Of a stretch of DNA of 44,278 nucleotides, positions 25,188 to 33,291 are shown one piece after another. Both the position numbers and the translations under genes were made by a program. The DNA is taken from contig RZZW01000026.1 in the NCBI GenBank assembly GCA_009929695.1, positions 1 to 44,278 of the forward strand, read 5' to 3'. The notes below the pieces were generated by a model. The model was not told the DNA's origin and did no database searches. It saw nothing but the letters and a program-made list of their open reading frames with translations. Position 1 is the stretch's first letter. The number at the start of each line of letters is the position of its first letter. This stretch comes from Clostridia bacterium. Lineage in GTDB: Bacteria; Bacillota; Clostridia; Oscillospirales; Ruminococcaceae.

Positions 25188-26273
25188 ATGAAAAAGCTGC
25201 CGCACATTTTCGCGTTATCAATGGCTGTCATAATGCTTGCCACCGCGCTTTCGGCGTGTGGAGGCTCTGCGTCGCAGACGGCAAATTCACAAACTCAGCC
25301 CGAAGCTTCGGCGTCCTTTGTGGCACAAATTGTCGAGGACACAACCCCGCAGTCTATGCCTATGCCGGACACAAAACAAGAGGAGACAGTGCACGGCAGC
25401 GTGATAGGTTCGTCCGGCGACAACCTAACAATAATGACGAAGGACGGCGTGACGGTGGTCTTTCCAATAGTAGACGCCGAGATGAAAAACGTCGGAGTGC
25501 TTAATGAGGGCGACTGGGTGACAGTGACCTATAAAGGCACAATTGCAGACGACATGGCGGCTGTTGAGGTTATTTCCGTCGAGGACAACACCGAGGAGGC
25601 AAAGGAAGAAGCCGACGAGACAAAGTTTGCCGACGCGAAAAACGCCACAATGTTCACAACAGGCCCGATAAATGTCCGCGCGGGCTATTCGACAAATTAT
25701 AAGGTGGTCGCAACGCTCGCAAAGGGCACAGAGGTCGAGGTGCTCGGCGAAGCGAAAAACGGTTGGAAGCAGATAAAATATAACGGACGCGAATATTATA
25801 TGTTCGGCAAATATTTAACAGATACAGCCCCCGAAAAGGGTCTTGACGACGCGACAGGGCTTACGGCACAGACTACAAACGGCACTGTTTACACAACTGT
25901 CGGCCTTCGTATGCGCGACGAGCCTGCTGTCGCGGGGCACGTGCTCGGCGTTGCACCAAAGGGCACGGCGCTTATCAAAAAAGGCATAATAGGCGACTGG
26001 ATACAGGTCGAATATGACGGCGGCGTAGCGTATTGCGACAGCGAATATATAACCACAGCGCCCCAAAGCGAGACTGTCGTCACAATCTCTGAGGGTTTGC
26101 CGCAGGGCGTCGAAAAGACGCTAGCGGACATGACAATGTATACAACATTCGCGCTTCACATGCGCTCAACGTGCACGACAAACGCCGTAATAATAGGCAC
26201 AGAGCCAAAGAGCGGCGCAGTGCACGTCACAGGCACGCTAAATAACGGCTGGTACTCGGAATATCTCGCGTAA
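25188..26273 (+). CDS. Lipoprotein with three bacterial SH3 domains, the third shortened
   Basis: This 361-residue lipoprotein has lipobox LSAC (C24) and a Gln/Ser/Pro-rich linker. An OB-like beta domain (about 66-131) and an acidic spacer follow. SH3b repeats lie at about 152-212 (TTGPINVRAGYSTNYKVV), 231-290 (TTVGLRMRDEPAVAGHV) and 314-361 (TTFALHMRSTCTTNAVI). The third ends GTLNNGWYSEYLA, where roughly a dozen residues normally lie between GW and SEYL, so it looks internally deleted. Such proteins usually bind the cell wall. The ATG follows GAGGAG. It leads a run of four envelope-type genes. Confidence 0.85.
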   Translation: MKKLPHIFALSMAVIMLATALSACGGSASQTANSQTQPEASASFVAQIVEDTTPQSMPMPDTKQEETVHGSVIGSSGDNLTIMTKDGVTVVFPIVDAEMKNVGVLNEGDWVTVTYKGTIADDMAAVEVISVEDNTEEAKEEADETKFADAKNATMFTTGPINVRAGYSTNYKVVATLAKGTEVEVLGEAKNGWKQIKYNGREYYMFGKYLTDTAPEKGLDDATGLTAQTTNGTVYTTVGLRMRDEPAVAGHVLGVAPKGTALIKKGIIGDWIQVEYDGGVAYCDSEYITTAPQSETVVTISEGLPQGVEKTLADMTMYTTFALHMRSTCTTNAVIIGTEPKSGAVHVTGTLNNGWYSEYLA

Positions 26274-26284
26274 CCATGTCATAT

Positions 26285-26304
26285 TGTAGGGACGCCATAC
26301 AATG
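26285..26304. repeat. Fragment of a GTAGGG-type left arm
   Basis: TGTAGGGACGCCATACAATG resembles the first two thirds of a left arm of the GTAGGG family, but no right arm follows. It lies just upstream of the ribosome site of the next gene. Confidence 0.4.
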
Positions 26305-26324
26305 GATAAAGAAGGGGAATTAAA

Positions 26325-26822
26325 ATGCAGCTGTTTATAAACCAAAAGTTAATCTCTTTAAAAGGTCGATTTTTCATCTCGGACGCAAACGGCAACGATG
26401 TGTATGAGGCGCAGGGCAAGGTGTTTGCGCTCGGTCGCCACTTGACGCTAAGTGATGTACAAGGGCACGAGCTACTCAAAATCAGGCAGAAAATTGTCTC
26501 GCTGCACCACACATATTTTATAACGCCAACGGGCGGCGAGGAGATGGAGCTAATTCAAAAAATAGTCTCAATCAAGCCGCATTTTTATCTCAATGCGCTC
26601 GGGTGGGAAATTTCAGGCAGAATAACAGCACACGACTATACAATATATAAAGGCGAGGAGATCGTCGCGCAGATAAGCAAGCAGTGGGTCGCCGCTGCAA
26701 GCCATTATGCCATCGACATCACACACGACGAGGATGCCGTCAACGTCATAGGCACAGTCCTCGCGCTCGACTGCGTAAACGCCGACAATATCTCAAGCAG
26801 CGCGTCGTCTGCATCAACGTAA
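26325..26822 (+). CDS. LURP-one-related family protein
   Basis: This 165-residue protein has the beta-rich repeat pattern of the LURP-one/YxjI family, with segments of the type FFISDANGNDVYEAQGKVFALG, LLKIRQKIVSL and WEISGRITAHDYTIY. The fold resembles Tubby-like barrels. Bacterial members have no established function; some may associate with membranes or lipids. The ATG follows AAGGGGAA. It lies 51 bp after the SH3 lipoprotein gene in the same orientation. Confidence 0.8.
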   Translation: MQLFINQKLISLKGRFFISDANGNDVYEAQGKVFALGRHLTLSDVQGHELLKIRQKIVSLHHTYFITPTGGEEMELIQKIVSIKPHFYLNALGWEISGRITAHDYTIYKGEEIVAQISKQWVAAASHYAIDITHDEDAVNVIGTVLALDCVNADNISSSASSAST

Positions 26823-26859
26823 AATGCGCATTTATGCGTGTAAATAAAGGAGTAGAAGC

Positions 26860-27420
26860 ATGGAAGTAGAAGCATTTCTTCAAAACGCGACAATCGCGTC
26901 AATAATCGCCATAGTGATATCACTTTTGGCGTGCTTTTTCGGCTATAAGCTTGAAAAGCTGTTCATCGGCATCGCCTCGGCAATAGCGGGCGGCACAATT
27001 GGCTACATACTCGCATCGGCAATTCCAAACGCGCCGCAGTGGGCGTATATCGCGCTTGTCGCGGTGGGCGCAATCATTTTTCTCGGCTTGTCGTTCAAGC
27101 TTTATCTCGCGGGCATATTCGTTTTGTGCTTTGTGTTTGTGGCGCTTGCGGCCAACGCATACATTAAAGACGCGACGCTCATGTGGATAGTTCTCATCGT
27201 CGGCGGCCTTATCGCGGGCATACTCGGCGTAAAGCTCACGCGCCCTGTGCTCATCGTCACCTCGGCGCTCAGCGGCGGCGCAACAGTGTTCAGCGAGGCG
27301 TTTAAGCTCATAGGCAGCCAAGAGCTTTCAGCGGTTTTGGGTGGCTATCTTCCGCTCTTGCTCGCGGTGGTTCTTGCCGCTTTAGGCGCGTGGTTCCAGT
27401 TTAAAACAACAAAGAAATAA
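26860..27420 (+). CDS. Small multi-pass membrane protein, DUF4203/TMEM198-like
   Basis: This 186-residue protein has about seven membrane segments and Gly/Ala-rich helices (FFGYKLEKLFIGIASAIAGG, GGLIAGILGVKLTRPV). The pattern resembles the DUF4203/TMEM198 group, but my assignment rests on overall character and is tentative. The ATG follows AAAGGAG. It is 22 bp before the aquaporin gene and likely in one transcript with it. Confidence 0.65.
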   Translation: MEVEAFLQNATIASIIAIVISLLACFFGYKLEKLFIGIASAIAGGTIGYILASAIPNAPQWAYIALVAVGAIIFLGLSFKLYLAGIFVLCFVFVALAANAYIKDATLMWIVLIVGGLIAGILGVKLTRPVLIVTSALSGGATVFSEAFKLIGSQELSAVLGGYLPLLLAVVLAALGAWFQFKTTKK

Positions 27421-27442
27421 ATTTATTTTTTGGAGGTCAATC

Positions 27443-28137
27443 ATGAAAAAATACATAGCAGAATTTATCGGCACAGCGGTGCTAGTAATCTTCGGCTGCG
27501 GCAGCGCTGTCGCGGCAAACACACTTCTCGGCAATGCTTCGCAGACAGTTCCTCTCGCGTTCTCAACGCTTTTAATCTCGTTCGCATTCGGCCTTTCAAT
27601 CGTCGCAATGGGGCGTACTCAATCGGCAATGTCTCGGGCTGCCACATCAACCCCGCAGTGTCAATGGGTATGCTCGTCGCGGGCAAAATGACGGTTAAGG
27701 ATTTCATCGGTTACATAGTCGCACAGTTCCTCGGCGGCATCGCGGGCGCAGGTCTGCTTTTCGTATTCTTCGGCTCAAACGCAGCACTCGGTCAAAACGG
27801 CTACGGCGACGCAAGCGCGCTCGGCATAAATGTCGGACAAGCACTTTTAGTTGAAGTGGTGCTGACGTTCGTTTTCGTTCTGCTCATCTTGGGCGTGACC
27901 TCAAAGCCCGAAAACAGCAGCGTGGCAGGCCTTGTAATCGGCCTCACACTAACGCTTATCCATATCCTCGGCATACCGTTCACAGGCACATCAGTAAACC
28001 CCGCCCGCAGCTTTGGCCCGGCACTATTAGTCGGCGGCGAAGCCCTCTCACAGGTGTGGGTGTTCATCCTAGCCCCACTAGTAGGCGGCGCACTTGCAGC
28101 GATTGTGTATAAGACACTTATCGCTGAAAAGAAATAA
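27443..28137 (+). pseudogene. Aquaporin/glycerol facilitator (MIP family), frameshifted
   Basis: The first frame begins at ATG 27443 after GGAGG and reads MKKYIAEFIGTAVLVIFGCG up to FGLSIVAM (56 codons). It then leaves frame at a GGGG run (27610-27613). From 27613 another frame reads AYSIGNVSGCHINPAVS onward to the natural end at 28137, including both NPA loops (HINPAV and SVNPARS). Removing two bases restores a 230-residue protein, the usual length for bacterial aquaporins. Everything else is intact, so either the mutation is recent or it is a sequencing error. A downstream terminator is present. Confidence 0.9.
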
Positions 28138-28148
28138 ATTATAAAATT

Positions 28149-28195
28149 AAAATGGCTGTTTCAGGTGTAAAAAATACATCTGAAACAGCCATTTT
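28149..28195 (+). terminator. Terminator after the aquaporin gene
   Basis: A perfect 16-bp stem (AAAATGGCTGTTTCAG at 28149-28164 with 28180-28195), flanked by A and T runs. Confidence 0.8.
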
Positions 28196-28276
28196 GTCAT
28201 TATGTGCGAAGCGAAGAATCTTTTGTACATCGCTTAGGTTTTAAGATTCTTCGTCGTTTCGCTCCTCAGAATGACA
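28195..28276. repeat. TGTCATTCTGAG palindromic repeat, copy 3 (degenerate)
   Basis: The left end reads TGTCATTATGTGCGAAGCG, with substitutions; the right end CTCAGAATGACA is intact. The AAGAATCTT/AAGATTCTT inner stem is kept. Confidence 0.75.
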
Positions 28277-28299
28277 TGCACTTTGGTGCGCGCATACAA

Positions 28300-28356
28300 C
28301 CGAAACCGATTGTTTGCGCGAAACCTAACGGAGCGACGAGGGCGTCGCTCCCTACA
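28300..28356. repeat. 5'-truncated GTAGGG-type element
   Basis: The stretch CCGAAACCGATTGTTTGCGC is like the middle of the 8834-8912 element. It is followed by a right arm (28329-28356) folding through GGAGCGACG/CGTCGCTCC and ending CCCTACA. The left arm is missing. Confidence 0.6.
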
Positions 28357-28381
28357 ATGCACCAATTAAATAAAAAAAATA

Positions 28382-28440
28382 AAATGTGACGCCGCAGCGT
28401 CACACCTTAATTTTTCATTTTTCACTTTTCATTTTTAATT
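28382..28440. repeat. AT-rich terminal-inverted-repeat element, copy 3 (right half)
   Basis: The hairpin GTGACGCCGCAGCGTCAC is followed by ACCTTAATTTTTC and C/T-rich sequence up to the potD stop codon. No clear left end is visible. Confidence 0.65.
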
Positions 28441-29654
28441 TAATAGTCATTCCTATGCTCCTTTTTCCATTTGCGAACAAAGCCGAATATGGAAATTGCG
28501 AGCATAAGCACAAGCGCCACCGGCATAAGCCAGCCGTTGCCGGAGGTGTCAAAGCTGCGCACCTCGCTCCATGCCAAGTCCATTGCGCTGTTTATTTCGT
28601 CAGACAGCACACTGTACGTCGTGCAGCGCGAGAGCATATCCTCGTCGGGGTACATCATCGGGTTTTGGCTGTACTCCTCGTCAAGCAAAGCAGGCACTTC
28701 AATTTGCGGCGACGAATAGCAGATGTACTCCGCGTTCGCAAGCGCGATGCTTGTCTCGCACATGAAGTTTATAAACATTTCAGCCGCCTGCTTGTTTTTG
28801 CTCGTCTTTGGTATGCACATTGCGTCGATGTAAAGGTTGCTGCCCTCCTGCGGGATAAACATTCCAAGATCCGGGTTATCCTGCATCATTGTGATGCCGT
28901 CGCCCGCGTAATACGGTGCAAGCGCGGCCTCTCCACCGCCCATTTTGTCAAAGATCTCGTCCATGACATACGCCTGCACAACGCTTTTTTGCGCTTTAAG
29001 CTTCTCTGCGCACGCGTCAATTTCAGCCTGCGCCGTCGGGTTTATCTCGCTACCAATAAGCATTGACGTAATTCCAAACGCGTCGCGACTGTTGTTGAAC
29101 ATCAGTATCTGCCCCGCGTATTGCTCGTCCCAAAGCAGACCCCAACCCTCGGCCAAGTCGCCCTCGTCGACCATCGTCTTGTTGTAAACAATGCCGATAA
29201 GCCCCCACATGTACGCAACGGAATACTTGTTTTCGGAATCGTAGTCGCTTTTTTTGTAGCTGTCGCCAATCAGCGAAGCGTTAGGAATATTCGCGAAATC
29301 AAGCTCCGCGAGCATATCCTCCTTGACCATTTTGCCAATCATGTAATCGCTCGGGATAATAACGTCGTAGTTGCCGCCGCCGCTTTTCAGCTTGGCGTAA
29401 AGACTCTCGTTTGTGTCAAAGGTCGTGTAGTTTACTGTTATCCCTGTCAGCTTTTGAAACTCATCTATCACGTCCACCGAGTCATCGTTGCCGTTTGAGA
29501 TATATTCGCCCCAGTTGTACACATTCAGCGTTATCTTGTCGTTTTTAAAGCGTGTGTAGTCGTATCCGCTTTTTACGTCAACCTCGGCAAAAGAGGGGAG
29601 TGCCGCCGCTGCAAAAATAAGCAGTGCAAGCGTTAAAGAAATTATTTTTTTCAC
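28440..29654 (-). CDS. potD: Spermidine/putrescine-binding protein with C-terminal membrane anchor
   Basis: This 404-residue extracytoplasmic polyamine-binding protein has a cleavable-type signal peptide (about 1-23) without a lipobox cysteine. The PotD-type core follows (ITLNVYNWGEYIS, FDTNESLYAKLKSGGGNYDV, DAMCIPKTSKNKQAAEMFINF). The C-terminus adds a single membrane helix (about 375-392) and a basic tail, RKWKKEHRNDY. This anchoring would hold the binding protein at the membrane in place of the usual lipid. The GTG start overlaps the potC stop (GTGA). It is last in potABCD. Confidence 0.92.
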   Translation of the reverse strand: MKKIISLTLALLIFAAAALPSFAEVDVKSGYDYTRFKNDKITLNVYNWGEYISNGNDDSVDVIDEFQKLTGITVNYTTFDTNESLYAKLKSGGGNYDVIIPSDYMIGKMVKEDMLAELDFANIPNASLIGDSYKKSDYDSENKYSVAYMWGLIGIVYNKTMVDEGDLAEGWGLLWDEQYAGQILMFNNSRDAFGITSMLIGSEINPTAQAEIDACAEKLKAQKSVVQAYVMDEIFDKMGGGEAALAPYYAGDGITMMQDNPDLGMFIPQEGSNLYIDAMCIPKTSKNKQAAEMFINFMCETSIALANAEYICYSSPQIEVPALLDEEYSQNPMMYPDEDMLSRCTTYSVLSDEINSAMDLAWSEVRSFDTSGNGWLMPVALVLMLAISIFGFVRKWKKEHRNDY

Positions 29655-30514
29655 AGCTTGCCCTCCTCTGCGCGCGCCGCGCGGGAAAGACGCTTTTCGC
29701 GCCGCGAATCAATGCCGTTCGACACTAAAATTATTGAGAGTATAACGGCAAACATTATCGCCGACAGCGCGTTTATCTCAGGGCTGACCTTCTTTTTCGT
29801 CATGCTGTAAATCGCAATCGGCAGCGTCTGCACAGTGCCGCTTGTGAAGTAAGATATTATAAAATCGTCGATAGAATATGTCAGGCAAATCAAAAAGCTT
29901 GAAAATATCGCGGGCGTAAGCTCCGGCAAAACTACCTTGAAAAACGCCTGACGCGGGTTGCAGCCGAGGTCTAGCGCCGCCTCATACACATGCCTGTCAA
30001 GCTGACGCAGCTTTGGCCCGACGCTGAATATCACATACGGCACGTTGAACGTTATATGCGCAATCAACAGCGTTGTTATTCCAAAGCTGTTCATCGAAAC
30101 CTCAAAGCCGAGTATCGACGACAAAACAGATGAAATCTGCGTGTTGAACACAACAAATAAAAGCATCATCGACACGCCAGTGATTATTTCAGGGTCGATG
30201 ACAGGCACATAGCTTATGCCCATGACGACAGTGCGTGTGCGCTTTTTAAGGCTGTTTATGCCAATTGCCGCCGTCGTGCCAAGCACCGTCGCAACCGTCG
30301 CCGATATAAACGCGATGACAAGTGAAACGGCAAGGCTTTTCAAAATCATTTCGTTTGAGAAAAGATTTTTATACCAGTTGAATGTGAAATTTGTGAACAC
30401 CGTGCGGCTCTTGCTCTCGTTAAAGCTGAATGCGATAAGCACGGCGATGGGAATGTACAAAAAGCCGAATATGGCAACCATGTACACGCGCTGATACCAT
30501 CTCATTTTTCTCAT
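29651..30514 (-). CDS. potC: Polyamine ABC transporter permease
   Basis: This 287-residue inner-membrane permease is one of two that form the polyamine channel. It has about six membrane segments and an EAA loop (YEAALDLGCNPRQAFFKVVLPEL). The ATG at 30514 overlaps the potB stop (ATGA); the longer frame upstream runs inside potB. It overlaps potD by 4 nt. Confidence 0.93.
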   Translation of the reverse strand: MRKMRWYQRVYMVAIFGFLYIPIAVLIAFSFNESKSRTVFTNFTFNWYKNLFSNEMILKSLAVSLVIAFISATVATVLGTTAAIGINSLKKRTRTVVMGISYVPVIDPEIITGVSMMLLFVVFNTQISSVLSSILGFEVSMNSFGITTLLIAHITFNVPYVIFSVGPKLRQLDRHVYEAALDLGCNPRQAFFKVVLPELTPAIFSSFLICLTYSIDDFIISYFTSGTVQTLPIAIYSMTKKKVSPEINALSAIMFAVILSIILVSNGIDSRREKRLSRAARAEEGKL

Positions 30515-31320
30515 ACCATCGCCTCCATTTCCTCGGTGTCGGCAGTGGTAAAGCTCATGCACATCAGCACTATCACCATCAGCACAAGGCTCATGGCGCT
30601 GCCGAGGTTGTAGTTATAGCTGTTGCCGAGAAATTGCAGCTCGATAAGGTCGCCTATGAGCAAATTCGACCCGCCGCCGAGCATTCGGCTTATGATAAAC
30701 GTGGATATCGACGGCACAAACACCATTGTTATGCCCGTCGTTATGCCGTCCATCGAAAGCGGAATAAGCACGCGGAAAAGCACGCTGAACATGTTCGCGC
30801 CGAGATCCTGCGCCGCCTCTATAACGCTTGAATCAATCTTCACCATTATTGTGTAAAGCGGCAAAATCATATAAGGCAGATAGTTGTAAACCATGCCGAG
30901 CACAACAGCGCCTGACGTGTTTATCATCTGAAAAGGCCCTATGCCGAACACGCCGAGAAAACGGTTTATAAGCCCGTTATTTTCAAGCAGGCTCATCCAC
31001 GCGTAGGTGCGCAAAAGAAAGTTCATCCACATGGGAAGCATAACGAGCATTGTCATCATACTTTGGGTGGAGGTGTGCATACGCGACAGCATATAGCTTA
31101 AAGGAAACGCCAGCACAAGGCACACGACAGTCGCCACTATCGCCAAAAGTATGCTGCGCACAAAAACGGTTGTGTACATGCCAAGCGACATTATGTTTTC
31201 AAGCGTGAACGCGCCTGTTTTGTCCGTGAAAGCAAAATATACCACAATCACAAGCGGCACAGCGATAAACGCCACCATCCAAACAAGATATGGCGCTGCA
31301 AGCGAGCGCTTTTTAAACAT
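30511..31320 (-). CDS. potB: Polyamine ABC transporter permease
   Basis: This 269-residue permease, partner of PotC, has about six membrane segments. The EAA loop is IEAAQDLGANMFSVLFRVLI, and MLPMWMNFLLRTYAWM is typical of PotB. It starts 2 bp after potA and ends by a 4-nt overlap with potC. Confidence 0.93.
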   Translation of the reverse strand: MFKKRSLAAPYLVWMVAFIAVPLVIVVYFAFTDKTGAFTLENIMSLGMYTTVFVRSILLAIVATVVCLVLAFPLSYMLSRMHTSTQSMMTMLVMLPMWMNFLLRTYAWMSLLENNGLINRFLGVFGIGPFQMINTSGAVVLGMVYNYLPYMILPLYTIMVKIDSSVIEAAQDLGANMFSVLFRVLIPLSMDGITTGITMVFVPSISTFIISRMLGGGSNLLIGDLIELQFLGNSYNYNLGSAMSLVLMVIVLMCMSFTTADTEEMEAMV

Positions 31321-31322
31321 AT

Positions 31323-32372
31323 TCAGCTTTCCTCCGTGCGGTGCATGATGTGTATTTCATCGGGGCCTATCCGCATACCTATCATCTCGCCAACCGGCGC
31401 CGCCTGCGTGGATTGAATTATCCATTCTGTGTTTGCCGCTTTAACGTGCATCTCAAAATGCACGCCTTTAAATATGACGTTTTCGACAATGCCGGTAATC
31501 TGCCCTTGAATGGGCGGCACTATCTGAATATCCTCAGGGCGCACAATGACCTCGACTATCTCGTTTCGCTCAAAGCCCTTGTCGACGCACACAAATTCCT
31601 GCCCCGCAAATTCAACATAGAAGTCGCGCTGCATTATGCCGTCAATTATATTGCTCTCGCCTATAAAATCGGCGACGAAAGCGTTTTCAGGCTCGTTGTA
31701 AATGTCCTGCGGCGAGCCTATCTGCTGTATTGCGCCCTTGTTCATAACGACCACGGTATCCGACATCGTGAGGGCTTCCTCTTGGTCGTGCGTGACGTAG
31801 ATAAACGTGATGTCAAGGCTCTGCTGAATGCGCTTGAGCTCTATCTGCATTTCCTTGCGCAGCTTTAAATCAAGCGCGCCGAGCGGCTCGTCGAGCAAAA
31901 GCACGCGAGGGTGGTTTACAAGCGCGCGCGCAATGGCAACGCGCTGCTGCTGCCCGCCCGAAAGCGTGAGCGTATTGCGCCGCTCAAAGCCCTTTAAGCC
32001 CACAAGCTCAAGCATTTCAAGCACGCGCTTGCGCAGTTCTTTCTCGTCCATTTTTTGCAGACGAAGCCCAAAGGCAACGTTTTCAAAAACGTTGAGATGC
32101 GGAAACAGGGCGTATTTTTGAAACACCGTGTTCACGTGGCGTTTGTACGGCGGCAGCCGTGTGATGTCCTTGCCATCAAAAAAAACATTGCCCGATTTCG
32201 GCTCGATAAATCCGCCTATGACGCGAAGCGTCGTCGTCTTGCCACAGCCTGACGGCCCCAGAAAGGTGACGAACTCCTTGTCGTGGATATCGAGCGACAG
32301 GCCGGTAAGCACCGTCTGTCCGTCAAAATCGACTACAATGTTTTTAAGAGAAACTATGAGATTATTGTCCAA
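31323..32372 (-). CDS. potA: Polyamine ABC transporter ATP-binding protein
   Basis: This 349-residue ATPase has Walker [10 protein letters not shown] (about 39-47), Q-loop ([11 protein letters not shown]), signature LSGGQQQR and Walker B ([12 protein letters not shown]). A C-terminal TOBE-type regulatory domain (about 240-349) follows. I take the TTG at 32372 as start because AAAGGGGG lies just upstream and the length fits the family; the open frame continues to 32543 through the leader without a ribosome site. First gene of potABCD. Confidence 0.92.
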   Translation of the reverse strand: MDNNLIVSLKNIVVDFDGQTVLTGLSLDIHDKEFVTFLGPSGCGKTTTLRVIGGFIEPKSGNVFFDGKDITRLPPYKRHVNTVFQKYALFPHLNVFENVAFGLRLQKMDEKELRKRVLEMLELVGLKGFERRNTLTLSGGQQQRVAIARALVNHPRVLLLDEPLGALDLKLRKEMQIELKRIQQSLDITFIYVTHDQEEALTMSDTVVVMNKGAIQQIGSPQDIYNEPENAFVADFIGESNIIDGIMQRDFYVEFAGQEFVCVDKGFERNEIVEVIVRPEDIQIVPPIQGQITGIVENVIFKGVHFEMHVKAANTEWIIQSTQAAPVGEMIGMRIGPDEIHIMHRTEES

Positions 32373-32528
32373 TTTTATGCATCCCCCTTTGCGGAATTTT
32401 CTTTTTGGTATCTCCAAAAAGCGGACGCTAATTACATCACCCCGCAAAAGGTTTGTTACACGGCAAGATAGTGCCGCTACAGTGGTGCATCCTACGTCAT
32501 TTATCAGATGTAGCACATATAATGTGCA
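32373..32528 (-). promoter_or_regulatory. Structured leader of potABCD with ribosome-site pairing
   Basis: The transcript leader is about 155 nt. Minus-strand CCTTTTGCGG (32451-32442) can pair with CCGCAAAGGG (32394-32385). Three more inward pairs (two G-U, one U-A) extend the stem to 13. The 3' arm contains most of the potA ribosome site. Inside the loop, CTTTTTGG and CCAAAAAG (32421-32401) make an 8-bp hairpin. Upstream, CGGCA/TGCCG (32476-32461) forms another small stem. No known riboswitch class was recognised. Confidence 0.45.
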
Positions 32529-32537
32529 TTGATAAAT
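32499..32537. promoter_or_regulatory. Operator-like palindrome at the potABCD promoter
   Basis: ATTTATCA (32499-32506) and TGATAAAT (32530-32537) enclose an inner GCACAT/ATGTGC inverted repeat. The site overlaps the -10 box and the likely transcript start. It could bind a repressor, or form the 5' end of the leader RNA. Confidence 0.45.
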
Positions 32538-32563
32538 ATACATATGTTGAACCCAAATGTCAA
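32535..32563 (-). promoter_or_regulatory. Promoter of potABCD
   Basis: On the minus strand TTGACA (32563-32558), 17 nt, TATATT (32540-32535). Confidence 0.82.
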
Positions 32564-32682
32564 TAGTTTTTCCGCAAATTTTAAGATTTTTTGCAATATT
32601 CTTGACGATATCCGCGTAGATTTTTAGGTTTGCTTTAAAATGCTTTAATTTGCTCCCGTTTTCTTCCTTTTGCTACAAAATA

Positions 32683-32711
32683 TTGTTTTTTGTTGCAAAT
32701 TGTGATATTCT
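32683..32711 (+). promoter_or_regulatory. Promoter of the DtxR/MntR-like gene
   Basis: TTGTTT (32683-32688), 17 nt, TATTCT (32706-32711), with TGTGA before the -10 box. The rest of 32564-32682 shows only A/T-rich sequence and a weak DtxR-box-like half site near 32621. Confidence 0.55.
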
Positions 32712-32742
32712 TATTAGTATTGTAATATAAGGGGGAATTGTC

Positions 32743-33114
32743 ATGGAGCTGCACGAATCCGCCGAGGATTATCTCGAAACTATACTCAAAATTAAAGACA
32801 CAAGGGGAGCGGTGCGCTCTATTGATGTGGCGACAGAGCTTGGTTTTTCAAAGCCTAGCGTCAGCGTCGCAATGAAAAAGCTGCGCGAGACAGGCTATAT
32901 AACAGTTGACCCCGACGGCAGTATAGAGCTGACACAGCAGGGTCACACCGCCGCTGCAAATGTCTACGAGCGCCATAAATGCCTAACGGCGTTTTTGATG
33001 TCAATAGGCGTGAGTGAACAAAACGCCAAGACAGACGCCTGCAAAATCGAACACGATTTAAGCGCCGAAAGCTTTGAGTGCATAAAGGCGTTTTTTGAGA
33101 AACAAGAAATGTAA
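32743..33114 (+). CDS. Metal-dependent transcriptional regulator, DtxR/MntR family
   Basis: This 123-residue regulator has an N-terminal winged-helix domain (about 1-65, FSKPSVSVAMKKLRETGYI as recognition helix) and a dimerisation/metal domain (70-123). It lacks the third SH3-like domain of DtxR, like MntR but shorter. Aligned to family metal ligands I see D9, E12, H78, C100, E103 and H104. D9 matches the manganese-type MntR position and C100 matches the iron-type DtxR position, so metal choice is uncertain. The ATG follows GGGGG. No metal transporter is adjacent in the window. Confidence 0.9.
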   Translation: MELHESAEDYLETILKIKDTRGAVRSIDVATELGFSKPSVSVAMKKLRETGYITVDPDGSIELTQQGHTAAANVYERHKCLTAFLMSIGVSEQNAKTDACKIEHDLSAESFECIKAFFEKQEM

Positions 33115-33131
33115 TATCCACTCACACCCTA

Positions 33132-33208
33132 TGTCATTCTGAGCGCAGCGAAGAATCTTTTGCGCATCGCCGTAGGTTTCAAGATTCTTCGCTGCGCTCA
33201 GAATGACA
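33132..33208. repeat. TGTCATTCTGAG palindromic repeat, copy 4
   Basis: This copy of about 77 bp has long arms beginning TGTCATTCTGAGCGCAGCG, and inner AAGAATCTT/AAGATTCTT. It lies between the regulator and the CmpB-like gene. Confidence 0.88.
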
Positions 33209-33223
33209 GGTGTGTGTCTTCTT

Positions 33224-33254
33224 TTGACACTTTTTGCATTTCTCTGCATACAAT
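33224..33254 (+). promoter_or_regulatory. Promoter of the CmpB-like gene
   Basis: TTGACA (33224-33229), 19 nt, TACAAT (33249-33254). Both boxes are good but the spacing is long. Confidence 0.5.
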
Positions 33255-33291
33255 ATATATAATCAACAAAAAATACACGGAGGTTTTGTTT

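Noticed and set aside
28386-29066. Long plus-strand frame opposite potD
   Set aside because: It starts within a repeat and runs antisense to potD; the composition is His/Arg/Cys-rich as in other shadow frames.
32621-32640. DtxR/MntR box-like sequence TTTTTAGGTT upstream of the regulator
   Set aside because: Only the left half resembles the known boxes and the right half is just A/T-rich; it is too far from the promoter to claim autoregulation.
32700-32728. TTGTGA-17-TAATAT as promoter of the DtxR/MntR-like gene
   Set aside because: The transcript start would fall on the ribosome site; the box pair at 32683-32711 leaves a usable leader.
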